64,000 bases of DNA from Shewanella sp. SNU WT4 (GTDB taxonomy: Bacteria; Pseudomonadota; Gammaproteobacteria; Enterobacterales; Shewanellaceae): positions 2,852,001 to 2,916,000 of the forward strand of contig NZ_CP041151.1 in assembly GCF_006494715.1 (NCBI RefSeq), given 5' to 3'. The translations under genes were made by a program, and so were the position numbers. Shown one piece after another: positions 37,771 to 46,967 of the stretch. The notes beneath the pieces are model-generated. The model saw only the letters and a program-made list of their open reading frames with translations, did no database searches and had not been told where the DNA came from. The stretch's first letter is position 1. Each line of letters starts with the position of its first letter.

Positions 37771-37791
37771 AACGCAACCTTAGGCTGCGTT
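37771..37791 (-). terminator. Terminator after the 29-codon gene
   Basis: AACGCA and TGCGTT outer pairs with CC/GG inner pairs and one mismatch. On the minus strand it ends in a T7 run (seven A on the plus strand at 37765-37772). It lies 18 bases past the small gene's stop. Confidence 0.8.
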
Positions 37792-37809
37792 CTTTAATAT
37801 CATTGCTAA

Positions 37810-37899
37810 TTAAGCTTCTTCATCAAACTCGACCGGTATAGAGCCCATCACGTCGTCTTTCACTTGATAATAAGCTTCTTGATATTCATTAGTTTCCAT
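37810..37899 (-). CDS. Predicted 29-residue small protein
   Basis: An open frame of 29 codons, too short for most gene finders. The protein begins METNEYQEAY and ends PVEFDEEA; it is strongly acidic with no membrane segment. The start ATG has CGGAG five to six bases upstream, and a rho-independent terminator follows the TAA by 18 bases, so the unit looks like a complete transcript. I do not recognise a family. The acidic tail and size suggest a protein-binding or inhibitor role only by analogy. Confidence 0.65.
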   Translation of the reverse strand: METNEYQEAYYQVKDDVMGSIPVEFDEEA

Positions 37900-38137
37900 A
37901 ACTACTCCGTAGGGTCAAGGTCTAAGACATGTCTATGTTTGACATTTTGTCTCTTGTTGATGGCTGCATTTAGCAGTATCTAGACTGAGTATACCCAAAA
38001 CCAATCAGTAATTACAGAAAACTTTCATTTTCGTTTGACCAGAAATACCAATATCAATAACTTAGCTTCAAATCCAGCTTAACAACCTTGATTACCTTGA
38101 AAGACTTTCAGAATTTACGCCAGAATTTTCTAGCCTT

Positions 38138-39046
38138 TTAACTCGTCACTTTGTATCGCAACACCTTTAATGACTTGTCTTCATCAACGTCAGCATAAAC
38201 CTCAGGGTTAGCTAAACGCTCAATCCAAGTGAGCTGCGGCGCGGCTTCTTGCACTTGTTGCTGTAAAAAATCCATCGATAATTCCGGAGCGTTGAGGCAA
38301 AGTAATAATTCAGCATCTTCGGCTAATAACTCAGGCAAGCGTCTGAGCAAACGGACATAGTCTTTCGTAGCAACAAAACTGCCCTTTTGATTGCTTGGCG
38401 GGTCGGCAATGATCACATCATAAGGTCCTAACTTTTTAAGCTTGCCCCAAGATTTAAAAATGTCGTGAGATAAGAAGCGACTGAGCCCAGCAAAATCATT
38501 TTCACTGTGATTTTGTTTACCAATCGCAATGGCGCCTTTACTCATATCAATATTAATCACTTCACTAGCGCCACCTTTTAATGCCGCCAATGAAAAACCA
38601 CAAGTATAAGCAAACAAGTTGAGTACTTTTTTACCTTGGCTGTGTTCGCTTACAAATCGGCGACCATTGGCCATATCCAAAAAGATGCCATGATTTTGAC
38701 CTCTATCAATATGCACTCGATAACGAATACCCGCTTCAGTGATCCAATGCGGATATGGCACTTGACCAAGGATCACTTGAGTGATGCTTTCAAGGCCTGC
38801 CCGGCATTGATACACTAAATTAAGCTGGGTATCGAGCTGCCACCACAATTGAATTTGCTCAATATAACCATCTAATTCTTCGACAGTTAATGGCTTAAAA
38901 CTAGTTAATAAAATGACAGGTTCAAACCAGTCGAGACAAATATGTTCAAGGCCAGCAACCTTGCCACCTCGGCCGTGAAATAAGCGACGACTATTGTCAT
39001 CTAAAGGCAATGGTATACTCGTTAATACAGGTGATAACAGGTGCAT
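38138..39046 (-). CDS. RlmI/RlmK-like class I SAM-dependent methyltransferase
   Basis: A 302-residue Rossmann methyltransferase of the COG1092 group. Motif I is VLNLFAYTCGFSLAALKGGA, and motif IV is IIADPPSNQKG, as in 23S rRNA cytosine and guanine N-methylating relatives (RlmI, RlmL C-terminus). There is no N-terminal PUA domain. Expected substrate is rRNA, but the base cannot be told. The open frame begins at MHLLSPVL; spacing of the upstream region does not decide the start. It stands alone, divergent from yfcH. Confidence 0.82.
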   Translation of the reverse strand: MHLLSPVLTSIPLPLDDNSRRLFHGRGGKVAGLEHICLDWFEPVILLTSFKPLTVEELDGYIEQIQLWWQLDTQLNLVYQCRAGLESITQVILGQVPYPHWITEAGIRYRVHIDRGQNHGIFLDMANGRRFVSEHSQGKKVLNLFAYTCGFSLAALKGGASEVINIDMSKGAIAIGKQNHSENDFAGLSRFLSHDIFKSWGKLKKLGPYDVIIADPPSNQKGSFVATKDYVRLLRRLPELLAEDAELLLCLNAPELSMDFLQQQVQEAAPQLTWIERLANPEVYADVDEDKSLKVLRYKVTS

Positions 39047-39339
39047 GGGTTCATCTTTTGTCAGGCAATTAGGTGAAACGAAATGGTCATACTTACAAAC
39101 CTTAACTATCAGCTACACAAGAAAGTGTTACCTTAGAGTCTGAGTTACGTGCAAATACTACCAGTTTGATGCTCTTAAAATAGAATGTAGATAATACCAT
39201 TGTCACTTAGCGCAGTAACTATTCTCATAAAATTAAACACGCTAAGCATTGCCATTTTTCATGACAACACGTATTAATTTCAAACAGATAATAATGAACA
39301 ACTGACCAACAGCGTTTTGCTCACAAGGAAGACTGGATA

Positions 39340-40269
39340 ATGAAAATACTCATCACTGGCGCGAGCGGATTTATTGGTCGCCATTGGCTCAACGCATTAG
39401 CTGATGAACATGACATTGTCATCGTCAGTCGCCAAGATGCTAATAATATTAAGGGCCTGCCTCTTGGGCGCATCAACATAGTCAAGCTTGAAGCATTAAC
39501 TCATCTCAACGACTTTGATGTTATCTTAAATCTTGCTGGCGAACCCATTATTGATAAACGTTGGACAGCCGCGCAAAAAGAAAAGATTTGCTACAGCCGC
39601 TGGCATATCACTGACACTTTGGTGAAATTGTTATCTATATCCACGCCAAAACCTCGAGTCTTCATTAGTGCCTCAGCTATCGGTGTTTATGGCACCTGGA
39701 ATACTAAACCACAGGATGAAACGACCCCCATCCGTGGGATTAGCGAGCAAAACCCCAGACAAGTCGATTTTGCCCAGCAAGTGTGTAGCACTTGGGAGAA
39801 AAAGGCCTTCGCGGCGCAATCGGAACTCACCCGAGTATGCATTATTCGAATAGGCATAGTCCTTGGTCATGGAGGTGCCTTAGCCAAAATGAAATTACCC
39901 TTTACTTTAGGTTTAGGCGGCAAGATTGCCTCGGGTAAACAAGGCATGAGTTGGATTCATATCGATGATTTAACAGCGTTAATGCTACGCTGTTTACAGG
40001 ATCCTGATTTCAGCGGTATTTATAACGGCACGGCCCCTAACCCTGTGAGTAATAATGATTTTACGCAAGCGTTAGGCAAGCAATTACAGCGTCCAACATT
40101 ATTTGCTGTTCCGGCATTAGTGTTAAACGCTTTATTCGGTGAAAGTGCTAGCTTACTCACGCAAGGCCAATATATTTTGCCAACGCGTGCCATCAACCAA
40201 GGTTTTCAGTTTAATTATCCGACCATGGCAACAGCCTTAGCACAAATCTATAGTAAAAATATCCGCTAA
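39340..40269 (+). CDS. yfcH: YfcH-like TIGR01777 NAD-dependent epimerase family protein
   Basis: A 309-residue extended-SDR-like protein. The N-terminal ITGASGFIGRHWLNAL is the NAD(P)-binding loop; ILNLAGEPIIDKRW and VFISASAIGVYGTW are characteristic of TIGR01777 (YfcH). The C-terminal domain FSGIYNGTAPNPVSNNDFT is also family-specific. The catalytic Tyr-Lys pair of usual SDRs is changed (SAIGVYG), so enzymatic activity is uncertain. A TnpB element is inserted about 17 bases after the stop codon. Confidence 0.85.
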   Translation: MKILITGASGFIGRHWLNALADEHDIVIVSRQDANNIKGLPLGRINIVKLEALTHLNDFDVILNLAGEPIIDKRWTAAQKEKICYSRWHITDTLVKLLSISTPKPRVFISASAIGVYGTWNTKPQDETTPIRGISEQNPRQVDFAQQVCSTWEKKAFAAQSELTRVCIIRIGIVLGHGGALAKMKLPFTLGLGGKIASGKQGMSWIHIDDLTALMLRCLQDPDFSGIYNGTAPNPVSNNDFTQALGKQLQRPTLFAVPALVLNALFGESASLLTQGQYILPTRAINQGFQFNYPTMATALAQIYSKNIR

Positions 40270-40285
40270 ATAGCGACTCATTGAA

Positions 40286-41916
40286 CATGTTGCCCGCGCA
40301 ATCTCGCTCGTTTACGGGCGAGTCTAGCGGGTGGTAATTTCTCTAGAACTTTTTCAAGGACTTGGACGTTCTAATCGCCTTTTTGCTAGAAGGCGTATTC
40401 TGGTTTTCTATGTAATGCTTAACAACATCAAGAATTGACAACTTTAAGCGCAGTGTCATAACCTGAGTACAGAATACGACAAAGGAAACACAATGTTCAC
40501 TGGCATTAAGCTACGCGCTAACCCTACATCAGACCAAAAGCTGGTATTAAGCCAGTGGATGGGCTGTGCGCGTAGTATCTGGAATGCCAAAATCGATGAG
40601 GAAAGGTACTACAGGACGTTTGTTCGTAAGTATTACCCGATTGGTACTTACGCGCCGATTGATCAGAAAGCTTATCAATTCAAGTCAAAAGAGTTAACGC
40701 CGTGGCTGTATAAATGCCCTAGCCAGATTATCCGTAACAGTGCGGTTAACTGGTATCAAACTTACCAGAAGTTCATGAAAGGCGGGTGTGGGAGACCTAA
40801 ACGCAGGTCTAAGAGTGATCGTGGCAGCATCCATTTAACTCGCGAGGTGTTCCGTTTCGACCGTTGCGAAGATGGAAACCTGCGTCTATTTATCGGCACA
40901 AAGACAAATAATATTGGTTACTTGTCGTTTAAAGCGCATAACAAGTTCGAGATCCCGAACTCGCTGTATGTGCGCAAAGAGCGTGCTCAATACTATGTGT
41001 CTTTCTGCTATGAGAATGGCAAAGACGAGTCGGAGCTATCTAGCAATTCTGAGGATTTAGCATTTCTGCAAGGCTCAACAAAAGAGTATCTGGAAGAACA
41101 CACTATCGGTGTAGATCGTGGTATTGCAATTCCTGTTCATGCTGGATCAATGACGTTCGATTTCTACGATAATCAGAAAAACAACATGACCAAAGCAGAA
41201 CGCTATATTAAACGACTGCAACGTAAACTGGCACGTCAGCAAAAAGGCTCAAGTCGTCGCAACAAAACTAAGCATCGCATTGCTACTCACCATGCTAAAA
41301 AAGCGAATATCCGCAATGATTTTGCGCACAAGACAAGCCGCTCGCTTGTCGATAGCAAAGCAAAGGTTATTGTTTTCGAGGCACTAAGTACCTCACGCAT
41401 GACGCGCAAGCCAAAGGCAAAGCAAAACGAGCAAGGCCGCTATCTGCCAAATAAAGCCAAACAAAAAGCCGGACTAAACAAGTCCATCCTAAATGTTGGC
41501 TGGCACATGATAGAAACCTACACCAAATACAAAGCTTACCAAGCGGGTAAAGCTGTATTCAAAATTCCCGCCCCGTATACCAGTCAGGAGTGTGCTAAGT
41601 GCGATCACACTCATCCCGATAACCGAAAATCACAAGAACTCTTTGTGTGCGGCAAATGTGGCAATACTGACAATGCAGATAACAACGCATCACTGGTCAT
41701 TAAGAAACGGGCAATTAACCTAATTTTAGACACTGGAACGGTGTTGTCTGATGATGGGGTTCTAAGAACCAAGTCAGATAGTGGACGTGGAGGCAATCGT
41801 AAGACTGGCCGAGCCAAAAACTCGACTAGCAGTGTCCAACGAAGCGTCAAAAAAGAAAAGTTAGCAGCTTAGGCAGTTGTCTTGGAAGCTCGCTGCTTTA
41901 GCTGCGAGTAGTTCAC
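40286..41916 (+). mobile_element. IS200/IS605-type element carrying only tnpB (IS1341-like)
   Basis: A 1.6-kb insertion between yfcH and the RIO kinase gene, with a tnpB gene but no tnpA. The two ends carry related hairpins: left CTCGCTC with GGGCGAG (40303-40322) and right CTCGCTGC with GCTGCGAG (41889-41908), each followed by GT or TA and TTCAC on the right. Such subterminal imperfect palindromes are a hallmark of this superfamily. The left boundary is tentative, with TTGAA as a possible target-adjacent motif at 40281-40285. No TnpA is seen, so it may need a trans-acting partner. Confidence 0.65.
40493..41872 (+). CDS. tnpB: TnpB RNA-guided endonuclease (IS200/IS605 OrfB)
   Basis: A 459-residue TnpB, the nuclease that in other systems uses an element-encoded RNA to cut DNA. 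The RuvC residues are visible: Asp208 in IGVDRG, Glu296 in VFEALS and Asp396 in NADNNAS, with the four-Cys zinc finger between (CAKCDHTHP and CGKCG). The N-terminal HTH and bridge helix region (QWMGCARSIWNAK) is also present, so the gene looks intact. Length is at the upper side of TnpB. The ribosome site is AAAGGAAA eight bases before the ATG. Confidence 0.9.
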   Translation: MFTGIKLRANPTSDQKLVLSQWMGCARSIWNAKIDEERYYRTFVRKYYPIGTYAPIDQKAYQFKSKELTPWLYKCPSQIIRNSAVNWYQTYQKFMKGGCGRPKRRSKSDRGSIHLTREVFRFDRCEDGNLRLFIGTKTNNIGYLSFKAHNKFEIPNSLYVRKERAQYYVSFCYENGKDESELSSNSEDLAFLQGSTKEYLEEHTIGVDRGIAIPVHAGSMTFDFYDNQKNNMTKAERYIKRLQRKLARQQKGSSRRNKTKHRIATHHAKKANIRNDFAHKTSRSLVDSKAKVIVFEALSTSRMTRKPKAKQNEQGRYLPNKAKQKAGLNKSILNVGWHMIETYTKYKAYQAGKAVFKIPAPYTSQECAKCDHTHPDNRKSQELFVCGKCGNTDNADNNASLVIKKRAINLILDTGTVLSDDGVLRTKSDSGRGGNRKTGRAKNSTSSVQRSVKKEKLAA

Positions 41917-41936
41917 TTCCTTCTATAATAGAAATT
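41873..41936 (+). ncRNA. Predicted TnpB guide RNA 3' end and guide
   Basis: The right-end hairpin (41889-41908) and the final TAGTTCAC (41909-41916) match the scaffold end of known TnpB guide RNAs. The guide would then be the flanking host DNA, beginning TTCCTTCTATAATAGAAATT at 41917. Its 5' end probably lies within the tnpB 3' coding region. Boundaries are inferred, not seen. Confidence 0.45.
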
Positions 41937-42046
41937 CGATACTATTTGATAATGAAATGACCGCTGACATTAGCTGTCAGCCAATTTTTAGTTAAAAAAA
42001 TAGCTTCAATATATCTTCCAAGGAGTAACTAAGGTATAACGGCGCA

Positions 42047-42901
42047 ATGAAAATACCTAAACGCTTACAACCGTTAGTGGATGACGGTTTGGTTGACCAA
42101 GTGATCAGCCAACTGATGAGTGGCAAGGAAGCCACGGTTTATATGGTGCGATGCGGCCAAGATATCCGCTGCGCTAAAGTTTATAAAGAAGCCAATCAGC
42201 GCAGCTTTAAGAAAGCGGCTCAATATCAAGAGGGCCGTAAAAGTCGCAATAGCCGCCGTGCCCGCGCGATGGAGAAAGGCTCTAAATATGGTCGTGATCA
42301 GCAAGAATCCGCTTGGCAAAATGCCGAAGTAGATGCTCTGTTTACCTTAGCGGATGCTAACGTTAGAGTACCAACCCCTTACGGTTGCTTTGATGGCGTG
42401 TTATTAATGGAACTCATCACAGATGCTCATGGCGATGTTGCCCCGCGTCTTAATGATGTCAGCTTCCCTGAAGAACAAGCCTTAAGAGACCATGCCACAG
42501 TCATGCAAGATATAGTGCGGATGCTATGCGCAGGTCTTGTTCATGGCGACTTATCTGAATTTAATGTGCTGGTCGATGAGCAAGGGCCTGTCATTATTGA
42601 CTTGCCACAAGCGGTTAACGCTGCAGCCAATAATAATGCTAAAGCCATGCTCAAACGTGACGTCAATAATATGACCCAATATTATGGTCAATTTGCGCCG
42701 CAGTTATTGACGAGCCAATATGCCGATGAAATTTGGAGCTTGTTTGAAAAGGGTGAACTATTCCCTGATTCAGTTCTAACCGGTCATTTTGATGCTCCGA
42801 TTCATGAAGCCGACGTTTCAGCCGTGCTTGATGAAATTAGAGCCGCATTTGATGAAGAGCAAGAAAAACGTGAGCGCATGAAAGAAGCAGAAGAAGTTTA
42901 A
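42047..42901 (+). CDS. RIO1-like atypical serine/threonine kinase
   Basis: A 284-residue RIO-type kinase. The ATP lysine lies in RCAKVYKE, the P-loop-like GKEATVYMVRC at residue 27, the catalytic Asp in HGDLSEFNVLVDE, and the metal Asp in IIDLPQAVN. Bacterial RIO kinases of this type (PA4780-like) have unknown substrates. A basic insert (RKSRNSRRARAMEKGSKYG) lies between lobes. Its start codon at 42047 is preceded by AAGGAG within 20 bases. It is bounded by the TnpB element upstream and a strong terminator downstream. Confidence 0.9.
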   Translation: MKIPKRLQPLVDDGLVDQVISQLMSGKEATVYMVRCGQDIRCAKVYKEANQRSFKKAAQYQEGRKSRNSRRARAMEKGSKYGRDQQESAWQNAEVDALFTLADANVRVPTPYGCFDGVLLMELITDAHGDVAPRLNDVSFPEEQALRDHATVMQDIVRMLCAGLVHGDLSEFNVLVDEQGPVIIDLPQAVNAAANNNAKAMLKRDVNNMTQYYGQFAPQLLTSQYADEIWSLFEKGELFPDSVLTGHFDAPIHEADVSAVLDEIRAAFDEEQEKRERMKEAEEV

Positions 42902-42976
42902 TTCTGTTTTTTTGGTTAATGACATAGTTACTTAGCTACTTACTAATAACGCCATTAACTGCACCTCTTTTAAAAG

Positions 42977-43009
42977 AAAGGGCATAAAGATTAAATCTTT
43001 ATGCCCTTT
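42977..43009. terminator. Bidirectional terminator between the kinase and ybbP
   Basis: A 15-bp perfect stem AAAGGGCATAAAGAT with its complement at 42995-43009. It lies about 75 bases past the kinase stop and 86 bases past the minus-strand ybbP stop. Confidence 0.9.
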
Positions 43010-43094
43010 TGTATTCAACGCTCTGTATTCATATTCAAACTGCTTGATTTGCCCCATCACTTTACTGAGACACCAGCTTGCTGGTATTTAAGAC

Positions 43095-45551
43095 TTAAGC
43101 TGTAAGTAATTGCCGACAATTTTTATTAAGTAATTGCCGGCAGCGCCATAATCCCAGTAATGCAACCAAGGTAGCACCAAATAACGGTGCTAATAACCAC
43201 CAGCTTGGATGCCAAATAACATTTAACTCAAACACCTGAGTCTTTAATAGATATAAAGTAAATTCAGCCACTATCGTCGCTATCACACCTGAAATGGCGC
43301 CCAATAACGCGAACTCTAATGCGGTTGCCATTTTCAGTAACCGACCACTGCCACCAAAGGTGCGCAGTACAGCCAATTCACGTTGCCGCACCGCCATTCC
43401 AGCTTCGGTTTGCGCAAACAGTACTAAGCTGCTGGCAGCCAGCACCAATACTAAGACTAGGCTTAATGACACAGACACTTGGTCGACAATACCGCGCAGC
43501 TGCGACATCATGGCGCCAACATCGATAATGGCTAAGGTTGGAAACTCTTGAATGAGCGCTAAAATCTTATCCTTCTGACTATCATCAAGATAAAAACTAG
43601 TCATAGCGGTATAAGCAAACGGCGCCAAATCTTGCTGGTGAAACAACATAAAGAAATTAGGCTGTAAACTTTCCCAACGCACTAATCGAATACTAGTCAC
43701 TTTGACATCAAGCGCCTGATTATCAATGCGATAACTTAATACATCACCCAGCACGATACCTAAACGTTCAGCCACTTTTGATTCAATCGAGACTTCACCA
43801 GCATGCTGATGGTACTCGCCCGCTATAATCTGATTATGCGCAGGCACATTCGCCTGCCAACTCAAATTAAGCTCTCTATCAATGCCCACACGACCAGCAT
43901 CACCTTGCTTAGCCATGGCCGCAGAAATCAATGACTCGCCATTAATAGCAACCAATCTTGCGCGCACCACAGGATATACATCCCCTAGCGTCATTTGCTG
44001 GTCAGTAAAAAATTGCTGAAGGCGCGCTTCATCCTCTGGGGCAATATTCACTAAAAAGTAATTAGGGGCATCGGCTGGTAATTGCGATCGCCATTCACTC
44101 AATAAATCATTACGCAAAGCAAGAATAGTGAGGAGTAACACTAACGCGCTTGAAAAACCGACTAATTGCACCACATTTTGGCGCGCACGACGCCTAAGTC
44201 CAGCCAGGGCTAATTGTAAGGGATTGGAAGTCCGTATTCCCACGCCATGGCCTAAGCGAACCATCAACATACCTAAGAGAGCCAGTAATGTCCCAAGTAG
44301 CCCGCCGCCAGCCAATACCGATAAGGTTAAGGTTAATGAGCCACTGTAGAGATAGCCTAATAAGCCCATAGCTAACATGCTCAGTACTATATGCACCCAG
44401 TTACCCAGCGCTAGACCTTGCAAGTCGGCCTGAAAGACTCGTAGCGGCGGAATTGCCAACAATCGCCACAATGGATAGACACAGAACATAAAGGCGCTGA
44501 TTAAGCCTGTGAGTAACCCTAGTGCGGCCGGACGCCACCAGCTTGGGCTATTGGATGCCAGCTCTGCTGGTAGCATCAAGCTCACGGCGTTATCTAACAT
44601 TAGCCCTAACAATAAGCCTGCAATAATCCCCGCAAGACTAACTAGCAGCAGATGTAAGCCAAAGATATGGCGAATTTGCTGACTGCTGGCGCCAAAAGTT
44701 TTTAGCATAGCGACAACATCGTAATGGCGCTCACAATAGCGTTGCGCGGCAATAGCTATCGCCGCGCAGGCTAGCGCGATACCAAGCAAGCTGGCTAATA
44801 GTAAAAACTGCTCCGCGCGATTAATGGCTTTGGCAATGGGGGATTCTGATGAAGTCACGTCACTTAATCGCTGCGAGTTATTCAGCAGCGGCGTAACATA
44901 ATCTTCAAACGCTTTAAGGGCGTCACTGTCTCCAGCAAATTGGTACAAGTAATTTACGCGGCTGCCTGGTTGCACCACTTGGGTAGCCTCCACATCGCTC
45001 ATAGCGATTAACACTATGGGCGACTGCGCAAAAGGATTAAAACCGGCATCGGGCAAACGCCTGATTTCTTGCGTCAACCTAAACTCAGTTAAGCCCAACT
45101 CTAATGCTTGCGGTTGGCCTAATAGGCCGGCTAAGCGCCCTTCAAACCACATTTCACCACTTTGTGGTAACTGCTCAGTGTTACCTGATGTCAGCTCAAT
45201 CTCACCTTTTAGCGGATAATGCTCATCAACGGCGCGCACTGTGACTAATTGAAATTTATCATCATGAAACAACATGGAATTAAAAATCATATTAGTGGCA
45301 GAGCTCAAGCCTAAACTTTTGGCTTTGTCTAACCATGCAGCCTCGATGGCTTGCGGCGAATCTAAAGTTAGATCGGCGGCAATGAATTCACTGGCCTGAG
45401 TGCGAATAGCGCTTTGCAAGCGTTCACTCACGCCCGCTAAGCCACTAACTGCCATTACCGCTAAGGCGATTGCCAAAATAATCAGCATTAGCTGACCTTG
45501 GAGCAACTCACGGCGAAATAAGCGCCATGCTAGCGGAGCACTATTAGTCAT
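43095..45551 (-). CDS. ybbP: ABC transporter permease, FtsX/YbbP family
   Basis: An 818-residue permease with an N-terminal helix, a large periplasmic domain and two groups of helices including a duplicated FtsX domain (SLLGIALACAAIAIAAQRYC near 265; SLSLVLVLVLAASSLVLFAQ near 690). It fits YbbP, which together with the ATPase YbbA forms an ABC export/mechanotransmission complex of the MacB type; an exact cargo is unknown. The stop codon of ybbA and the start of ybbP overlap by four bases (45548-45551), so translation is coupled. tesA is divergent upstream, the same ybbAP-tesA layout as in E. coli. Confidence 0.9.
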   Translation of the reverse strand: MTNSAPLAWRLFRRELLQGQLMLIILAIALAVMAVSGLAGVSERLQSAIRTQASEFIAADLTLDSPQAIEAAWLDKAKSLGLSSATNMIFNSMLFHDDKFQLVTVRAVDEHYPLKGEIELTSGNTEQLPQSGEMWFEGRLAGLLGQPQALELGLTEFRLTQEIRRLPDAGFNPFAQSPIVLIAMSDVEATQVVQPGSRVNYLYQFAGDSDALKAFEDYVTPLLNNSQRLSDVTSSESPIAKAINRAEQFLLLASLLGIALACAAIAIAAQRYCERHYDVVAMLKTFGASSQQIRHIFGLHLLLVSLAGIIAGLLLGLMLDNAVSLMLPAELASNSPSWWRPAALGLLTGLISAFMFCVYPLWRLLAIPPLRVFQADLQGLALGNWVHIVLSMLAMGLLGYLYSGSLTLTLSVLAGGGLLGTLLALLGMLMVRLGHGVGIRTSNPLQLALAGLRRRARQNVVQLVGFSSALVLLLTILALRNDLLSEWRSQLPADAPNYFLVNIAPEDEARLQQFFTDQQMTLGDVYPVVRARLVAINGESLISAAMAKQGDAGRVGIDRELNLSWQANVPAHNQIIAGEYHQHAGEVSIESKVAERLGIVLGDVLSYRIDNQALDVKVTSIRLVRWESLQPNFFMLFHQQDLAPFAYTAMTSFYLDDSQKDKILALIQEFPTLAIIDVGAMMSQLRGIVDQVSVSLSLVLVLVLAASSLVLFAQTEAGMAVRQRELAVLRTFGGSGRLLKMATALEFALLGAISGVIATIVAEFTLYLLKTQVFELNVIWHPSWWLLAPLFGATLVALLGLWRCRQLLNKNCRQLLTA

Positions 45552-46270
45552 AGCGCCTCCGCCAACACAACCTGCGCTGTTGTTTCTTTTATTGCCGTCA
45601 CTTCCGTTAATTGACCATCTTGCATCAATAACTGCCGCTGACAGCGGCGTGCTAGTTTTTCATCATGAGTTACCAGCACTAAGGTGGTATCGCTGTGCTC
45701 ATTCATGGCAAAGAGCATATCGGCAATTTTCTCACCGTTTTGCGCATCTAAGTTACCTGTGGGTTCGTCGGCAAATAACACTTTGGGGCGACAAATAAAG
45801 GCTCTAGCAATGGCCACTCGTTGCTGCTCGCCGCCAGATAATTGTTTAGGTAAGTGATTAATGCGATGAGCTAAGCCCACTTTTGTTAACAAGGCTAACG
45901 CTTGGCTTTTGGCATCCTTAACCCCAGCAAGCTCAGCCGGCAGCATCACATTTTCAAGGGCGTTTAACGTATCAACCAATAGAAATGACTGAAAAATAAA
46001 GCTTAACTTATCTTTTCTGATTTTAGCTTTAGCTTCTTCATCTAAGCTCGCCAGTGAAATACCATCTAACATAATATCGCCGCGACTTGGAGTATCCATA
46101 GCCGCAAGTAAGCCTAATAAGCTTGATTTACCTGACCCTGATGGACCAATAATTGCGATAGTTTCTCCACACTTGACTTCAAGATTGATGCCCCGCAGGA
46201 TAGTTAACTCGCCTTCTTGGGTATGGACAGTTTTTTCAAGGTTGATTGAGCGAATGATATTATTTTCCAC
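45548..46270 (-). CDS. ybbA: ABC transporter ATP-binding protein YbbA
   Basis: About 240 residues. Walker A is [15 protein letters not shown], the signature [14 protein letters not shown] and Walker [13 protein letters not shown] are all intact. It is the ATPase of the YbbAP pair. I chose the GTG at 46270 because AAGGA lies seven bases upstream and the length then matches E. coli YbbA (228); an ATG at 46321 in the same frame would add 17 residues without a better site. The chosen start overlaps the start of divergent tesA. Confidence 0.93.
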   Translation of the reverse strand: MENNIIRSINLEKTVHTQEGELTILRGINLEVKCGETIAIIGPSGSGKSSLLGLLAAMDTPSRGDIMLDGISLASLDEEAKAKIRKDKLSFIFQSFLLVDTLNALENVMLPAELAGVKDAKSQALALLTKVGLAHRINHLPKQLSGGEQQRVAIARAFICRPKVLFADEPTGNLDAQNGEKIADMLFAMNEHSDTTLVLVTHDEKLARRCQRQLLMQDGQLTEVTAIKETTAQVVLAEAL

Positions 46271-46889
46271 ACTAAAGTCCTTATGTTCTTGGCTGCAGCA
46301 GTCACTGCTGTTATCTATCACTACGTTAGCTATCGCATCATCAAGCTATGGCGCCACGGTATTGATTTTAGGCGATAGCTTAAGCGCCGCTTATGGCATA
46401 TCAGAAGAGCAAGGCTGGGTGCAATTACTCCAAGATCAACTCCCGCAGCATCAAATAATTAATGCCTCAGTGAGCGGCGAAATCACCAGTGGTGCCCTTA
46501 GACGTTTACCAGCCATATTGGCGGCCCAAGATGTCGATGTGATTGTCATCGAACTTGGGGGTAATGATGGCCTTCGCGGCTTTGCACCACAACAATTAAA
46601 AGAAAATCTTACACAATTAATTCAGCTATCACAAAAAGCCAACGCTAAGGTATTACTGACTGAAATCATGGTTCCTCCTAATTACGGCCCTAAGTATGCG
46701 GCGCAATTTAATGCCGTATACCATCAATTAGAAGGCAGTGAGCAAGTGACCTTAGTGCCATTTTTTATGACTGAAATCGCCCCGCATCCTCGGTTAATGC
46801 AAAGAGACAGCCTACATCCTAATAGCGAGGCACAGCCTCTTATCAGCGCGTGGATGCTGCCTTATATCTTAGATAGCATTGGTGATTGA
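46254..46889 (+). CDS. tesA: Acyl-CoA thioesterase I / arylesterase TesA
   Basis: A 211-residue periplasmic SGNH hydrolase with thioesterase, lysophospholipase and arylesterase activity. A signal peptide covers about the first 33 residues (SLLLSITTLAIASSSYGA). Block I is LILGDSLSAAYG with the catalytic Ser, block III GGNDGLRG has the oxyanion Gly and Asn, and block V is DSLHPN with Asp and His. The start at 46254 overlaps 17 bases of the divergent ybbA gene. A small palindrome (46930-46944) follows the stop. Confidence 0.93.
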   Translation: MILFSTLKSLCSWLQQSLLLSITTLAIASSSYGATVLILGDSLSAAYGISEEQGWVQLLQDQLPQHQIINASVSGEITSGALRRLPAILAAQDVDVIVIELGGNDGLRGFAPQQLKENLTQLIQLSQKANAKVLLTEIMVPPNYGPKYAAQFNAVYHQLEGSEQVTLVPFFMTEIAPHPRLMQRDSLHPNSEAQPLISAWMLPYILDSIGD

Positions 46890-46925
46890 TTTTTTAGCAT
46901 TTGACGATAGACTATTGCGTTTTTT

Positions 46926-46949
46926 GCGGCATGACATAGTCATGTCCGC
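46926..46949 (+). terminator. Palindrome after tesA
   Basis: CATGAC and GTCATG around ATA, extended by GCGG and CCGC with imperfect pairing. It lies 36 bases past the tesA stop and just before the DUF481 ribosome site. No T-run follows, so it is a weak terminator candidate or an operator. Confidence 0.35.
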
Positions 46950-46967
46950 TAGTTATCGGAGAATGCT

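Larger units (their letters stand above)
37721..37997. repeat. Pair of 12-bp direct repeats flanking the 29-codon gene
   Basis: TGAGTATACCCA occurs at 37721-37732 and again at 37986-37997, bracketing the small gene and its terminator. The two copies could be regulatory sites or scars of an insertion; chance is also possible. Confidence 0.45.

Noticed and set aside
40493..41872. Cas12 effector
   Set aside because: The protein is 459 residues with the TnpB layout and there is no repeat array or adaptation gene.
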